A stretch of 18,672 nt of DNA from Thiopontia sp013349825 (GCA_963981015.1 CAXCCG010000054.1:1-18672); one strand, 5' to 3'; numbered from the stretch's first letter, positions 7,282 through 15,714 are shown. Translations and numbers: made by a program. The notes: generated by a model from the sequence alone, not told the origin.

Positions 7282-8652
7282 TTAAAAGAGAGAGAAGCTG
7301 GTGGTTGGCTGAAACAGTTTTTCTACGTCGTGGATGCGGTGCTTGTCAATCAGGAACAGGATTACATGGTCGTTTGGCTGAATCACCGTATCATGGTGTG
7401 CGATTAAAACTTCATCTCCACGCACTACGGCACCAATCGAAGCGCCACGAGGCAGTTTGATTTGATCAATGGAGTGGCCGACCACTTTGGAGTTTTCATG
7501 GGCGATGGCTTCGATCGCCTCAGCGGCACCACGACGCAGGGAGTGGGCTACCACCACATCACCCTGACGTACTCTGGCCAGCAGTGAGCTGATGGTGACC
7601 TGTTGCGGTGAGATTGCGATATCGATGACGTCACTCTCCACCAGATTGGCGTAGGCGCGACGGTTGATCAGTGTCATCACCTTATGCACCCCCAGCCGTT
7701 TGGCCAGCATGGAGGAGAGGATGTTGGCCTCATCATCACTGGTGACAGCGATAAAGACATCGATATCTTCAATGTTCTCTTCTAAAAGAAGCTCCTTATC
7801 AGCGACATCACCGAGCAATACAATAGACTCCTCCAGCTCCTCAGCCAGACGCTGTGCATGCTGTGGGTTGTGCTCAATGATCTTGACCTCATAGTCACTC
7901 TCAATTTTTTTTGCGAGGCTCTGACCGATGTGGCCCCCGCCTGCAATCATGATGCGGCGGTAGGGGCGGTCGAGGCGACGCAGTTCAGCCATCACCGGCA
8001 TGATATGTTCACTGGCAGCAATGAAGTGGACCTCGTCATCGACCTCAATGATGGTCTCTTTCTTCGGCAGAATGGGGCGTCCCTTGCGGAAGATGGCAAC
8101 AAAGCGCATATCAATATCGGGCATGTGTTCCCGGACATTCTCCAGCTCATGTCCCACCAGCGGGCCACCATAGTAGGCACGTACCGTCACCAGTTGCACC
8201 TTGCCATCAGCAAAATCGAGTACCTGCAGAGAGCCGGGGCGGTTGATCAGCTTGGCGATGTAGTCGGTTACCTCCTGCTCGGGGCTGATTAACATATCCA
8301 CCGGAGCACTGTCATGCTGGAACAGCTCGGGGCGCTCCAGATATTCGGGGGCACGAACGCGGGCAATTTTGTTCTGAGTGTTAAACAGGAGTGAGGCAAC
8401 CTGACAGGCAACGATATTGACTTCATCACTATCGGTCACAGCCAGCAACATCTCGGCACTTTCGGCCCCGGCGCGCTCCAGTACTTTTGGGTGGGAGGCG
8501 TGGCCGATCACTGTACGGATATCGAGGCGGTCTTGCAGGGCATGCAGAGCATCTGCATCCAAGTCCACCATAGTGACATCATTCGATTCCAGCGCCAGAT
8601 TTTCTGCAACCGAGGCCCCTACTGAGCCGGCTCCCAAGATAATAATATTCAT
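7282..8652 (-). CDS. trkA: Trk potassium uptake regulatory subunit TrkA
   Basis: TrkA is the peripheral cytoplasmic NAD(H)/nucleotide-binding ring that gates TrkH. The 456 aa length matches E. coli TrkA (458). It is a tandem repeat of two RCK units. The first Rossmann fold has GAGSVG (7-12) with an acidic VDLD end to the second strand (29-32); the second has GGGHIG (238-243) with IIEHNP (258-263). RCK-C domains lie at about 150-215 and 370-450. The ATG overlaps the ntrX stop in an ATGA junction, so translation is likely coupled to ntrX, and trkH follows after 10 nt. E. coli trkA also follows def-fmt-rsmB, but without the intervening DUF4390-ntrY-ntrX block seen here. Confidence 0.97.
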   Translation of the reverse strand: MNIIILGAGSVGASVAENLALESNDVTMVDLDADALHALQDRLDIRTVIGHASHPKVLERAGAESAEMLLAVTDSDEVNIVACQVASLLFNTQNKIARVRAPEYLERPELFQHDSAPVDMLISPEQEVTDYIAKLINRPGSLQVLDFADGKVQLVTVRAYYGGPLVGHELENVREHMPDIDMRFVAIFRKGRPILPKKETIIEVDDEVHFIAASEHIMPVMAELRRLDRPYRRIMIAGGGHIGQSLAKKIESDYEVKIIEHNPQHAQRLAEELEESIVLLGDVADKELLLEENIEDIDVFIAVTSDDEANILSSMLAKRLGVHKVMTLINRRAYANLVESDVIDIAISPQQVTISSLLARVRQGDVVVAHSLRRGAAEAIEAIAHENSKVVGHSIDQIKLPRGASIGAVVRGDEVLIAHHDTVIQPNDHVILFLIDKHRIHDVEKLFQPTTSFSLF

Positions 8653-10043
8653 GGCTCAGGCAGATTTTTAGGGTCGATATTGAGTGCTTTCAATTTACGA
8701 TAGAGGTTGGTGCGTTCTACACCAGCTCGTTCAGCTGTCTGGGTTACATTGCCGCGAGTGTCGATCAGGTGGAATAGCAGGTACTCATGTTCAAAACGCT
8801 CACGAGCGGCCTTGAGAGGAAGCTGGAAGGTGCCGGGATTTGTAACCCCGTGAGTGGTGGCAGTGTTGGTACTGGGGTGGCTGATCTGCATGGATAGCAT
8901 GGGGGCAACCTCTTCCTGGCTGATCTCACCCTCGTTACCCATGATTAGCAGCCGTTGTACCAGATTCTTTAACTCCAGTACGTTGCCGGGCCAGCTGTAC
9001 TGTCGTAACAGGTTCATAGCTGCCATGGAGAAGGTGCGATAGGGGAGGTTGTGATGCTGGTTAAAGTGGTCAATATAGAAATTGAGCAGCTCCAGTGCAT
9101 CCTCCGGGCGTTCCCGTAGTGGTGGTACCTCAAGCGGTACCCCATTGAGATGAAAATAGAGATCTTCACGAAAACGTCCTGCGGCCACCTCTTCGGATAG
9201 ATTTTTCTGGGTTGATGCAATAATTCTGAAGCGGGGCTGGATCGGTTCTGTGCCGCCAACACGGAGAAAACTGCCCGCCTCCAGCGCACCCATCAGCCGG
9301 GCCTGAGTACTGGCAGCCATCTCTCCAATCTCCTCCAGAAAGAGTGTTCCCTGGTTGGCCTGCTCTAAACGACCATAGTGGATCTGACCATTCGCTTCGC
9401 TTCCAAATAGCTCGGTATTGGTGTTTTCCGAGGCCACAGAGCTGACAGACATCACAATGAAAGGCCCCTGCTGCTGCGGACTCTGCTGGTGAACATAGCG
9501 GGCAAACAGTTTTTTACCCGCCCCCGATTCTCCGCTAATCAAGATCGGCATCGGGTGTTGGGCAATGCGCTCTGCATTGTTGCGTACCTGCTCCAATAAG
9601 CTACTTTTGCCCGTGGGCTGGGTGATGCTCGTAGGGCGGTCTTTCTGTAGCGTCAGATTTTCCTGCTTGAGGCGGGAGGCCTTCAGAGCGTTGTTGAGTG
9701 TCAGTAACAGCTTGGCCAGGGAGAGTGGTTTTTCCAGAAAGTCATAGGCCCCCAAGCGGGTTGCCTCAACGGCAGTCTCCACCGTACCATGTCCGGACAT
9801 CATGATGATGGGGAGGGCTTCAGCCTCACCGGCATCGGCCCACTCTTTGAGCAGGGTGATGCCATCAATGTCAGGCATCCAGATATCGAGCAGAATCAGA
9901 TCCGGGCGCCGGGCCTGGTAGGCGTGACGTGCAGTGCCGCCATCTTCTGCGGTCTCTATCTCAAACCCCTCATCTTCCAGAATATCACGTACGGTATTAC
10001 GGATCTCAGGTTCATCATCAACGACCAGTATGTAGGGTTTCAT
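8649..10043 (-). CDS. ntrX: NtrX-like response regulator with degenerate AAA+ domain
   Basis: An NtrC-family response regulator, cognate partner of the adjacent NtrY kinase, 464 aa. The receiver (1-120) is complete: acidic pair D9/D10, phospho-acceptor D53, S83, K105. The AAA+ domain (about 145-370) keeps Walker A GESGAGKK (171-178) but has no GAFTGA loop: after LFGSE (212-216) comes NGQIHYGRLEQ. Walker B reads LFLEEIGE (234-241), Glu replacing the usual Asp at 237. The usual second arginine finger of the DLYYRL motif is His298, and the sensor II WPGNVREL Arg is Leu356. A Fis-type helix-turn-helix closes the protein (about 431-456). Loss of GAFTGA is known in several NtrX proteins; the other changes go further. 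I infer phosphorylation-controlled DNA binding without sigma-54 activation. Four-nt overlaps with ntrY and trkA imply coupled translation. Family call is firm; the target genes are unknown. Confidence 0.9.
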   Translation of the reverse strand: MKPYILVVDDEPEIRNTVRDILEDEGFEIETAEDGGTARHAYQARRPDLILLDIWMPDIDGITLLKEWADAGEAEALPIIMMSGHGTVETAVEATRLGAYDFLEKPLSLAKLLLTLNNALKASRLKQENLTLQKDRPTSITQPTGKSSLLEQVRNNAERIAQHPMPILISGESGAGKKLFARYVHQQSPQQQGPFIVMSVSSVASENTNTELFGSEANGQIHYGRLEQANQGTLFLEEIGEMAASTQARLMGALEAGSFLRVGGTEPIQPRFRIIASTQKNLSEEVAAGRFREDLYFHLNGVPLEVPPLRERPEDALELLNFYIDHFNQHHNLPYRTFSMAAMNLLRQYSWPGNVLELKNLVQRLLIMGNEGEISQEEVAPMLSMQISHPSTNTATTHGVTNPGTFQLPLKAARERFEHEYLLFHLIDTRGNVTQTAERAGVERTNLYRKLKALNIDPKNLPEP

Positions 10044-12265
10044 GGTTTTTCTCCATTGCTCAGGCGCTCACGGGTTGCCGGGGGCAGAGCAGTCTGATGT
10101 CGGATCGGAAGGGTGATTTCGAAACAGCTGCCCTGGTCCATACTGAACAGATCAGGATCAAGCAGGTGAATCTGTCCGTTATGCTCTTCAATGATTCGTT
10201 TCACAATAGCCAATCCTAACCCGGTTCCTTTCGGTTTTGTTGTGGCGTATGGCTCAAAGATCTGTGATCTCAGCACATCGTCAATACCGGCACCATTATC
10301 GCAGATTTTGATCAGCAACGTTCCATCACTGCTCCAGGCCGTGATATGGACATCTGCAACCTTCTCTTCACCACTGGATTCCAGCCCGTTTTTGATCAGA
10401 TTGTTAAGAATTTGCCGTAGACGATCATTGTCGGCCTCAATTTCGCTCAGTGGTGACTGAATATTGAGTTCAATGTGTCCCGGATGCTGTGCCCGATAGA
10501 GATCGGCCACCTCTTCCAGGAGTCGGGCAGGATCAAAAGTGGAGAACTTGATTTTGGGGGCACGGGCATAGTCAGAAAAGGCTTGGACCATTCGCTTCAA
10601 GGCATCTACCTGTTGAATGATGGTGTGAGTGGCACGGTCCAGTACCTTACCCTCCTCCGCGTCCATTTTTGAGAGATAGCGGTGGCGCAGTCGGTCAGCA
10701 GAGAGCTGAATGGGGGTGAGCGGATTTTTGATCTCGTGAGCCAATCGTCGTGCAACCTCACTCCAGGCGGCATTTTTCTGTGCTGAGACCAGCTCGGTCA
10801 CATCATCAAAGACCACAACATACCCTTCCAGGGTGTCATGTTCCTGCAGCGCACTACCGCGACAAAACAGGTTTCGTACCCCTTTGGAGGTGGTGATGGT
10901 GAGTGAGTCGCACCACTCCTGATCACCATCCTGAATACGTTTTTTCAGAAGATCGGTGAGTGGTGAAATGATCGGGTGGTGTTGCGCCACAACCCCGATG
11001 GGGATACCGGGTGTGGGGTTCATTTTACTGTCAAGAATGGAGCAGGCCATGGTGTTGGCACGTTCCAGTCTGCGTTGTGAATCAAGAACCATGACCCCGG
11101 AAGAGAGGTGGGAGAGGATCCCCTCCAGTCGAGTGTTCTGGTGTTCGATCAGTTGCTGGCTCTGCTGCAGGTTTTTATGGGTATGGTCGAGGTTGAGCAT
11201 CATGTCATTGAAGGACTGCACCAGAAACCCGAGATCGTCGTGAGAGCTGTTGGTGATGGGCTGGTTATAGACACCGGAGGCAACGGACCGAGTCCCTTTG
11301 GCCAACTCATGGATGGGTGCAATCAGACGGCGGGTCGAGTAGAGGGCAAACCAGAGTGCGCTCAGCAGTGAGAGCAGCAGAATCAATATAAAGGCGATGT
11401 TGTAGACGGTATTTTGCTGGTCATCCAGATAGAGCCGCTTTTTGTTGCGCATTACCGCATCGTTGATCTTTTCCTGTCCCAGTTCAAGCTGTTTGGGGAT
11501 GGTGTAGTAGGAGGAGAGGATACGGTGCTCGCCACTCTCCGGGCTGAAGTTGCGGAGTGGAATCACCACATGAAGAATCTGATTGAACTCTTCATGGGTC
11601 TGGATCTTGTGGTAATCAAGTCCCTGCTGAACCTGACTGACAATCAGGTTGTCGAGTGGTTTGGGGACCAGTTCGGGTTCGGAGAGCAGACTGCTGAAGC
11701 CAATCTGGTTGCCCATTCTGTCGTAGAGCACCAGCTCCATCGCCTTGTTGGCATCCCGAGCCTCTTCCAGCAGGGGGTCCACTATACTGCGCGGGGTCGT
11801 GGAGAGCGCCGCGCTGAGTTGGTAGAGATTTTCAATGATCCGTTTCTTCTTCTCGTTGAGTGCGGTCTTGTAGAGTTCCCGAGACCCCTCCAAAGCATGC
11901 ATAATCTCATCCTCCCCTCGATCCTGTTGACGCAGAATCTGGATGGTAAAGAGGGAGATGATAATGATTGGAATCAGTGCCAGAGAGACAAAGATGGTGA
12001 CAAAACGGGAGTGGAGTCGTGCTCCGGCCTCTCCGGCAATAAACCGTTGTACCAGTTTGTAGAGGTTGAGTGAGATGGTGGAGAAGAGCAGTGACAGGCC
12101 AATGGCGCTGCTGAGGACAATAAAGGGAAACAGGCTACCGATGGTGTCAGGGTCGTTGATCGCCTCAGCCAGCAGAGCAAAGGCGAGGATGGTGGAGACG
12201 CTGCCAATGACAGTGAAGGTCTTCACCACAGGTTGGCTTAACCAGGAAGAGGTGGAGTGGCTCAT
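10040..12265 (-). CDS. ntrY: NtrY-like membrane sensor histidine kinase
   Basis: A membrane sensor kinase of the NtrY type, 741 aa, which should phosphorylate D53 of the downstream NtrX-like protein. Predicted helices lie at about 17-33, 45-67, 88-110 and 287-309, with a large extracytoplasmic segment of about 175 residues between the last two. Then come HAMP (about 310-362), a PAS domain (about 375-490), HisKA with AHEIKNPLTPIQLSADRLR (509-527; phospho-His510), and the HATPase domain with N-box NNLIKNGLE (621-629), DNGAG (656-660), and EPYATTKPKGTGLGLAIVKR (671-690). All catalytic boxes look intact. The start follows the DUF4390 gene by 30 nt; the stop overlaps the ntrX start (ATGA). NtrYX systems have been tied to nitrogen, redox and envelope responses in different bacteria. 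The stimulus here is not visible in the sequence, although the trk neighbours suggest ion or envelope status. Confidence 0.93.
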   Translation of the reverse strand: MSHSTSSWLSQPVVKTFTVIGSVSTILAFALLAEAINDPDTIGSLFPFIVLSSAIGLSLLFSTISLNLYKLVQRFIAGEAGARLHSRFVTIFVSLALIPIIIISLFTIQILRQQDRGEDEIMHALEGSRELYKTALNEKKKRIIENLYQLSAALSTTPRSIVDPLLEEARDANKAMELVLYDRMGNQIGFSSLLSEPELVPKPLDNLIVSQVQQGLDYHKIQTHEEFNQILHVVIPLRNFSPESGEHRILSSYYTIPKQLELGQEKINDAVMRNKKRLYLDDQQNTVYNIAFILILLLSLLSALWFALYSTRRLIAPIHELAKGTRSVASGVYNQPITNSSHDDLGFLVQSFNDMMLNLDHTHKNLQQSQQLIEHQNTRLEGILSHLSSGVMVLDSQRRLERANTMACSILDSKMNPTPGIPIGVVAQHHPIISPLTDLLKKRIQDGDQEWCDSLTITTSKGVRNLFCRGSALQEHDTLEGYVVVFDDVTELVSAQKNAAWSEVARRLAHEIKNPLTPIQLSADRLRHRYLSKMDAEEGKVLDRATHTIIQQVDALKRMVQAFSDYARAPKIKFSTFDPARLLEEVADLYRAQHPGHIELNIQSPLSEIEADNDRLRQILNNLIKNGLESSGEEKVADVHITAWSSDGTLLIKICDNGAGIDDVLRSQIFEPYATTKPKGTGLGLAIVKRIIEEHNGQIHLLDPDLFSMDQGSCFEITLPIRHQTALPPATRERLSNGEKP

Positions 12266-12295
12266 GAGGACTCTATTGTTGACTCAAGAGTTGAT

Positions 12296-12853
12296 TCAGA
12301 GGGTGAGGGAGAGCGTATGCCAGCCACTATCCAGCTTCCACTCCGGCCATAGATAGGGGGTGTAGAGGTAGGGCTGGATCAGGCCGGGCAGGGCTGACTC
12401 ATCCAGAGAGGCGCGAATTTTTGCCTGGTACTCTTTTTTGGGAGAGAGCATATCCTTTTTAACCGAGAGGGCATCATGACGCTGTTCCATGCGCTCTAGG
12501 GCCTGTTCAATGGTGTCATAGGTTCCATGGGTATTGTTGTTAAGGCTGATCAGATAGAAACGATTGGTGAACTCGCGGTAACTGAGTACAAAACGGTGCT
12601 CCACATGGTGGATTACACGGTTCTTATCCCAAATGGGGGTCACCTCCTCAATGGCATATTCGGCAATAAAGACGATCGGGATTCCGTTTTTGAGGGCATC
12701 GACTACACTCTCTTCCAGCTTGTAGGAGAACTGTGCGCTAATCAGGTAGTGTTGCGGGGTGTCGAGAATCTCCGGTTGGGTAATGGTGATCTCTGCAGTG
12801 GCGGTTTGACACCAAATCAGGCTGCTTAGCAGTAGAGAGCGTAACCAGACCAT
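12296..12853 (-). CDS. DUF4390 family exported protein
   Basis: A 185 aa protein of the DUF4390 family, function unknown. The N-terminus is a Sec-type signal peptide: Met-Val-Trp-Leu-Arg, a hydrophobic core, and a likely cleavage site after ATA at residue 20. Mature features include an ISAQFSYKLEESVVDALKNG segment (33-52), a beta-rich stretch with IPIVFIAEY, an aromatic VLSYREFTNRFYLISL strand, and a PYLWPEWKLDSGWH tail near the C-terminus. It lacks a usable lipobox (the Cys15 context is Ile-Trp-Cys), so a soluble periplasmic protein is more likely than a lipoprotein. Its ATG overlaps the rsmB stop by one nt (TAATG), and ntrY follows after 30 nt. DUF4390 genes next to ntrY occur in other beta- and gammaproteobacteria as far as I recall, which suggests, without proving, a role with the NtrY sensor at the envelope. 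Confidence 0.85.
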   Translation of the reverse strand: MVWLRSLLLSSLIWCQTATAEITITQPEILDTPQHYLISAQFSYKLEESVVDALKNGIPIVFIAEYAIEEVTPIWDKNRVIHHVEHRFVLSYREFTNRFYLISLNNNTHGTYDTIEQALERMEQRHDALSVKKDMLSPKKEYQAKIRASLDESALPGLIQPYLYTPYLWPEWKLDSGWHTLSLTL

Positions 12854-14172
12854 TATGCCTCTTCCCCTTTTTGCAGCAGTGCGTAGTAGAAGCCATCCAT
12901 GCCACCTTCACCGGGCAATAACTGATGGCCTGCACCGGTAGAGTGACCACAAGTGAGTGTAATCGACTGTACCTTGGCATCCGGGTGGCCTTTGAGAAAG
13001 TGGGCGATCTGCTGTTCGTTCTCCTCGGGGAAAATTGAGCAGGTCGCATAGAGCAGTGTTCCCCCCTGCTGCAGCATCCCCCAGCAGTTTTCGAGGATGG
13101 TGTTCTGCAGTTCGACCAGGGTAGCGATATCGCTTCTACGCCGTAGCAGTTTGATATCAGGATTACGACGTATCACTCCGGTGGCGCTACAGGGGGCATC
13201 CACCAGGATCCGGTCAAAAGGGGTGCCATCCCACCAGGAGTTGAGAGCGGCATCACCTTTGATCAGTGTTGCGGTGGCCTTGATACGCTGTAGATTCTCT
13301 TCTACCCGCTTCAGTCGCTCGCCATCCCGGTCCAGAGCAATCAGCTCTTTGAGTTTGCTCTGCTGCTCCAATAGGTGGGCAGTTTTCCCGCCGGGTGCTG
13401 CGCAGGCATCCAGTATTCGTTCGCCGGGTTGTGGGTCCAGCAGCAGTGCACTCTGCTGTGGGGCCTCATCCTGTATCGATATTTTTCCCACTTCAAAACC
13501 GGGAAGTTGCCCTACAGGAACCCCTTTACTGAGAGTGATCGCGGTGGGAGAGTGCAGGGATGGGGTTGCTTCAATCTGTTGGGCTTGCAATAGTTGCAGA
13601 TAGGCATCTCGGGACCCCTGCTGTAGATTTACCCGTAGTGTCATCGGAGGGCGTTCAATATTGTGATGCAGGATATCCCGCCACTGCTGTGGCCAGCTGT
13701 CCCGTAGCTTCTGTACCATCCAGTCCGGGTGGTTATTCTTCTCTGCCAGAGTCTTTTTATTGGGGCCGGTCAGACTCTCTGACTCCCGTTGAAAGCGTCG
13801 CAGTACCGCATTGACTACACCACTGGCCCACTCTTTTTTTAAGATCTTGACCGCATTGACGGTTTCAGAGAGTGCGGCATGGTCCGGGGTGCGCATATAG
13901 TGGAGTTGATAGATTCCACTTAATATCAGCGCGTGGAGGTCACCGTCCTTATTTTTGAAGGAGCGTTTCAAGAGCTGTTTGGCAATCCCTTCGAGCTCGT
14001 AGATATGGCGCAGTACGCCGTAGCTGATCTCCTGAGCCAGAGCGCGATCTGCCGGTTCAAGCTTTTGGGTCGCGTGAGGCAGGGTTACGGCAAGTGAGTG
14101 GTGTTGGCTGAGAACCCCTGAGATTGCCTTGGCGGCTGCTACACGGGGTGTCCATACAGTTTTATTTTTCAT
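12853..14172 (-). CDS. rsmB: 16S rRNA (cytosine(967)-C(5))-methyltransferase RsmB
   Basis: RsmB (Sun/Fmu) uses S-adenosylmethionine to methylate C5 of cytosine 967 in 16S rRNA. It has 439 aa against 429 in E. coli. The N-terminal part (about 5-140) is the NusB-like RNA-binding domain. The catalytic Rossmann domain has the AdoMet motif DACAAPGGKT (255-264), acidic LDRD (280-283), VDAPCSATG with Cys328 (324-332), and YATCSIFPEENE with the second catalytic Cys378 (375-386). Both cysteines of the m5C RNA methyltransferase mechanism are therefore present. The ATG overlaps the fmt stop by 4 nt, and the stop overlaps the DUF4390 start by 1 nt, so the gene sits inside a translationally coupled string. 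Position after def-fmt is the same as in E. coli. Confidence 0.97.
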   Translation of the reverse strand: MKNKTVWTPRVAAAKAISGVLSQHHSLAVTLPHATQKLEPADRALAQEISYGVLRHIYELEGIAKQLLKRSFKNKDGDLHALILSGIYQLHYMRTPDHAALSETVNAVKILKKEWASGVVNAVLRRFQRESESLTGPNKKTLAEKNNHPDWMVQKLRDSWPQQWRDILHHNIERPPMTLRVNLQQGSRDAYLQLLQAQQIEATPSLHSPTAITLSKGVPVGQLPGFEVGKISIQDEAPQQSALLLDPQPGERILDACAAPGGKTAHLLEQQSKLKELIALDRDGERLKRVEENLQRIKATATLIKGDAALNSWWDGTPFDRILVDAPCSATGVIRRNPDIKLLRRRSDIATLVELQNTILENCWGMLQQGGTLLYATCSIFPEENEQQIAHFLKGHPDAKVQSITLTCGHSTGAGHQLLPGEGGMDGFYYALLQKGEEA

Positions 14173-15113
14173 ATGCTGAACCGGAGTCCACTCTCTTTCA
14201 GTTGTGGCCGGGCATTGAGAAAATCGGCAACCGGCATGGAGCGTTTGCCGGGGAGCTGTAGTTCCAGAATACGTAGTTGCCCCTCGGCTGTAGCGATATC
14301 AATCCCCTCGCTGCTGATTACAGTGCTCTGTCCCGGTTCTGCTGAGGTTGGGAGTGAAGATGAGATCACAACCGCATGGCGGATACGCACCATCTCACCA
14401 CTCCACAGGGTTTGGGCGACAGGCCAGGGGTTGAAGGCATTAATCTGATTGAGAATCTGTTGAGCCGGTTGACCCCAATCAATCATCGCCTCCGCTTTGT
14501 TGAGTTTCTCGGCATAGGTGACATCGGCCTCATTTTGAGTTTCTGGCTGTAATGCCCCCTGTTCAATCAGCGCAATTGTCTTGAGTAACGCTTCAGCACC
14601 GAGTGTTGCAAGGCGATCATGCAGCGTCTGTGCATTGTCATCAGCCTCAATAGGGGTCGTGGCCTTGACCAGCATATCCCCGGTATCCAGCCCCTCATCC
14701 ATCTGCATGATTGTGACTCCGCTCTCTGCGTCACCTGCATGGATGGCACGTTGAATGGGGGCAGCACCACGCCAGCGTGGTAGCAGTGAGGCGTGAATAT
14801 TGAGGCAGCCATTGCGTGGGGACACCAGTACCGCCTTGGGCAGGATAAGCCCATAGGCAACCACCACCATCAAGTCTGCATTCAACGACTCGATCTGTTG
14901 CTGTTCTGCCTCATCACGCAGGGTTGTGGGCTGAAATACGGGGAGACTCGCCTCCAGTGCCCGCTCTTTGACCGGGCTTGCCTTCAGTTTACGACCGCGT
15001 CCGGCGGGACGGTCCGGCTGGGTATAGACCCCGATCAGCTCATGGTCTGATTCCAGTAGCGCATTGAGTGCAGCCACTGAGAAATCAGGGGTCCCCGCAA
15101 ATAGAATTCTCAT
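14169..15113 (-). CDS. fmt: Methionyl-tRNA formyltransferase
   Basis: Fmt transfers a formyl group from 10-formyltetrahydrofolate to methionyl-initiator tRNA, the first step of the bacterial N-formyl cycle. The 314 aa length is typical (E. coli 315). The N-terminal formyltransferase domain shows FAGTPDFSVAAL (5-16), the tRNA-contacting basic loop around GRGRKLKASPVK (38-49), and the active-site residues Asn105, His107 and Asp143 within the NIHASLLPRWRGAAPIQ (105-121) and GLDTGDM (141-147) motifs. The C-terminal OB-like domain begins near 205, with INAFNPWP (about 229-236) and LQLPGKR. The ATG is 17 nt after the def stop, with an AGGA about 11 nt upstream; the stop overlaps the rsmB ATG (ATGA). 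The def-fmt pair couples addition and removal of the formyl group. Confidence 0.98.
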   Translation of the reverse strand: MRILFAGTPDFSVAALNALLESDHELIGVYTQPDRPAGRGRKLKASPVKERALEASLPVFQPTTLRDEAEQQQIESLNADLMVVVAYGLILPKAVLVSPRNGCLNIHASLLPRWRGAAPIQRAIHAGDAESGVTIMQMDEGLDTGDMLVKATTPIEADDNAQTLHDRLATLGAEALLKTIALIEQGALQPETQNEADVTYAEKLNKAEAMIDWGQPAQQILNQINAFNPWPVAQTLWSGEMVRIRHAVVISSSLPTSAEPGQSTVISSEGIDIATAEGQLRILELQLPGKRSMPVADFLNARPQLKESGLRFSI

Positions 15114-15130
15114 GGATCATAATTTCCTGG

Positions 15131-15634
15131 TTACATTGTCTCTTTCTGCTGCTTCTCTAATTTTTTTCGAATCCGTGTCTGTTTCAGCATGGAGAGCTGG
15201 TCAACAAACAGTTTCCCCTTCAGGTGATCCAACTCATGCTGTATACAGATGGCAAGCAGCCCTTCAGTCTGTAGTTGAAAAGAGACCCCGTCCCGATCCA
15301 GCGCCTCCACGGTTACACGTTCAGCACGAATCACCGTCTCGAAGATACCGGGTACTGAGAGACACCCCTCTTCCTGCTCATCCTCACCTTCAGAGGCGAT
15401 AATTTTGGGGTTGATCAGGCACAGGGGTTGATCTTTCTCCTCTGAAATATCGATTACAACAATACTATGTGGCTTATCGACCTGGGTAGCAGCAAGGCCG
15501 ATACCGGGTGCAGCGTACATGGTCTCCAGCATATCATCGAGTATCTGGCGAATCTCATCGGTTACACTTTCGACTGGGACACTTTTTTTGCGCAGTCGAG
15601 GGTCAGGGTGTTTCAGTATTTCTAACAATGCCAT
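15131..15634 (-). CDS. def: Peptide deformylase
   Basis: Peptide deformylase removes the formyl group from the N-terminal methionine of nascent proteins at the ribosome exit, using an Fe2+ (or Zn2+) centre. It has 167 aa (E. coli 169). All three signature motifs are intact: GIGLAATQ (44-51), EGCLSVP with metal ligand Cys91 (89-95), and QHELDH with ligands His133 and His137 and catalytic Glu134 (132-137). The basic C-terminal helix (about 150-167) resembles the ribosome-binding helix of E. coli PDF. It is the first gene of the minus-strand cluster; its start faces dprA across 80 nt. There is no clear Shine-Dalgarno before the ATG; the bases just upstream are an A/T run. Confidence 0.98.
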   Translation of the reverse strand: MALLEILKHPDPRLRKKSVPVESVTDEIRQILDDMLETMYAAPGIGLAATQVDKPHSIVVIDISEEKDQPLCLINPKIIASEGEDEQEEGCLSVPGIFETVIRAERVTVEALDRDGVSFQLQTEGLLAICIQHELDHLKGKLFVDQLSMLKQTRIRKKLEKQQKETM

Positions 15635-15714
15635 AATTTTTTAGCGATAATGGTTTGAATTTCGGGAACCTCTTACATTGGATGATATCGTAACAGATAT
15701 GAGTAGTGTGCAAT
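15635..15714. promoter_or_regulatory. Divergent def / dprA intergenic region
   Basis: This 80-nt region must hold the start signals of the def-led minus-strand cluster and of dprA-smg-topA. No strong consensus promoter is seen. The best minus-strand candidate is an extended -10 (TGT at 15695-15693 then TACGAT at 15692-15687) with a TTGCAC-like -35 at 15713-15708, at a short 15-nt spacing. On the plus strand, TTACAT (15673-15678) and GATATG (15696-15701) are 17 nt apart but match poorly. The two candidates overlap, so transcription in the two directions could interfere. These are weak eye-picked sites. Confidence 0.35.

Noticed and set aside
12296..12853. Possible lipoprotein lipobox at Cys15 of the DUF4390 protein
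   Set aside because: The residues before the Cys are Leu-Ile-Trp; Trp is not accepted at the -1 position, while a normal signal peptidase I site (Ala-Thr-Ala) follows at residue 20.
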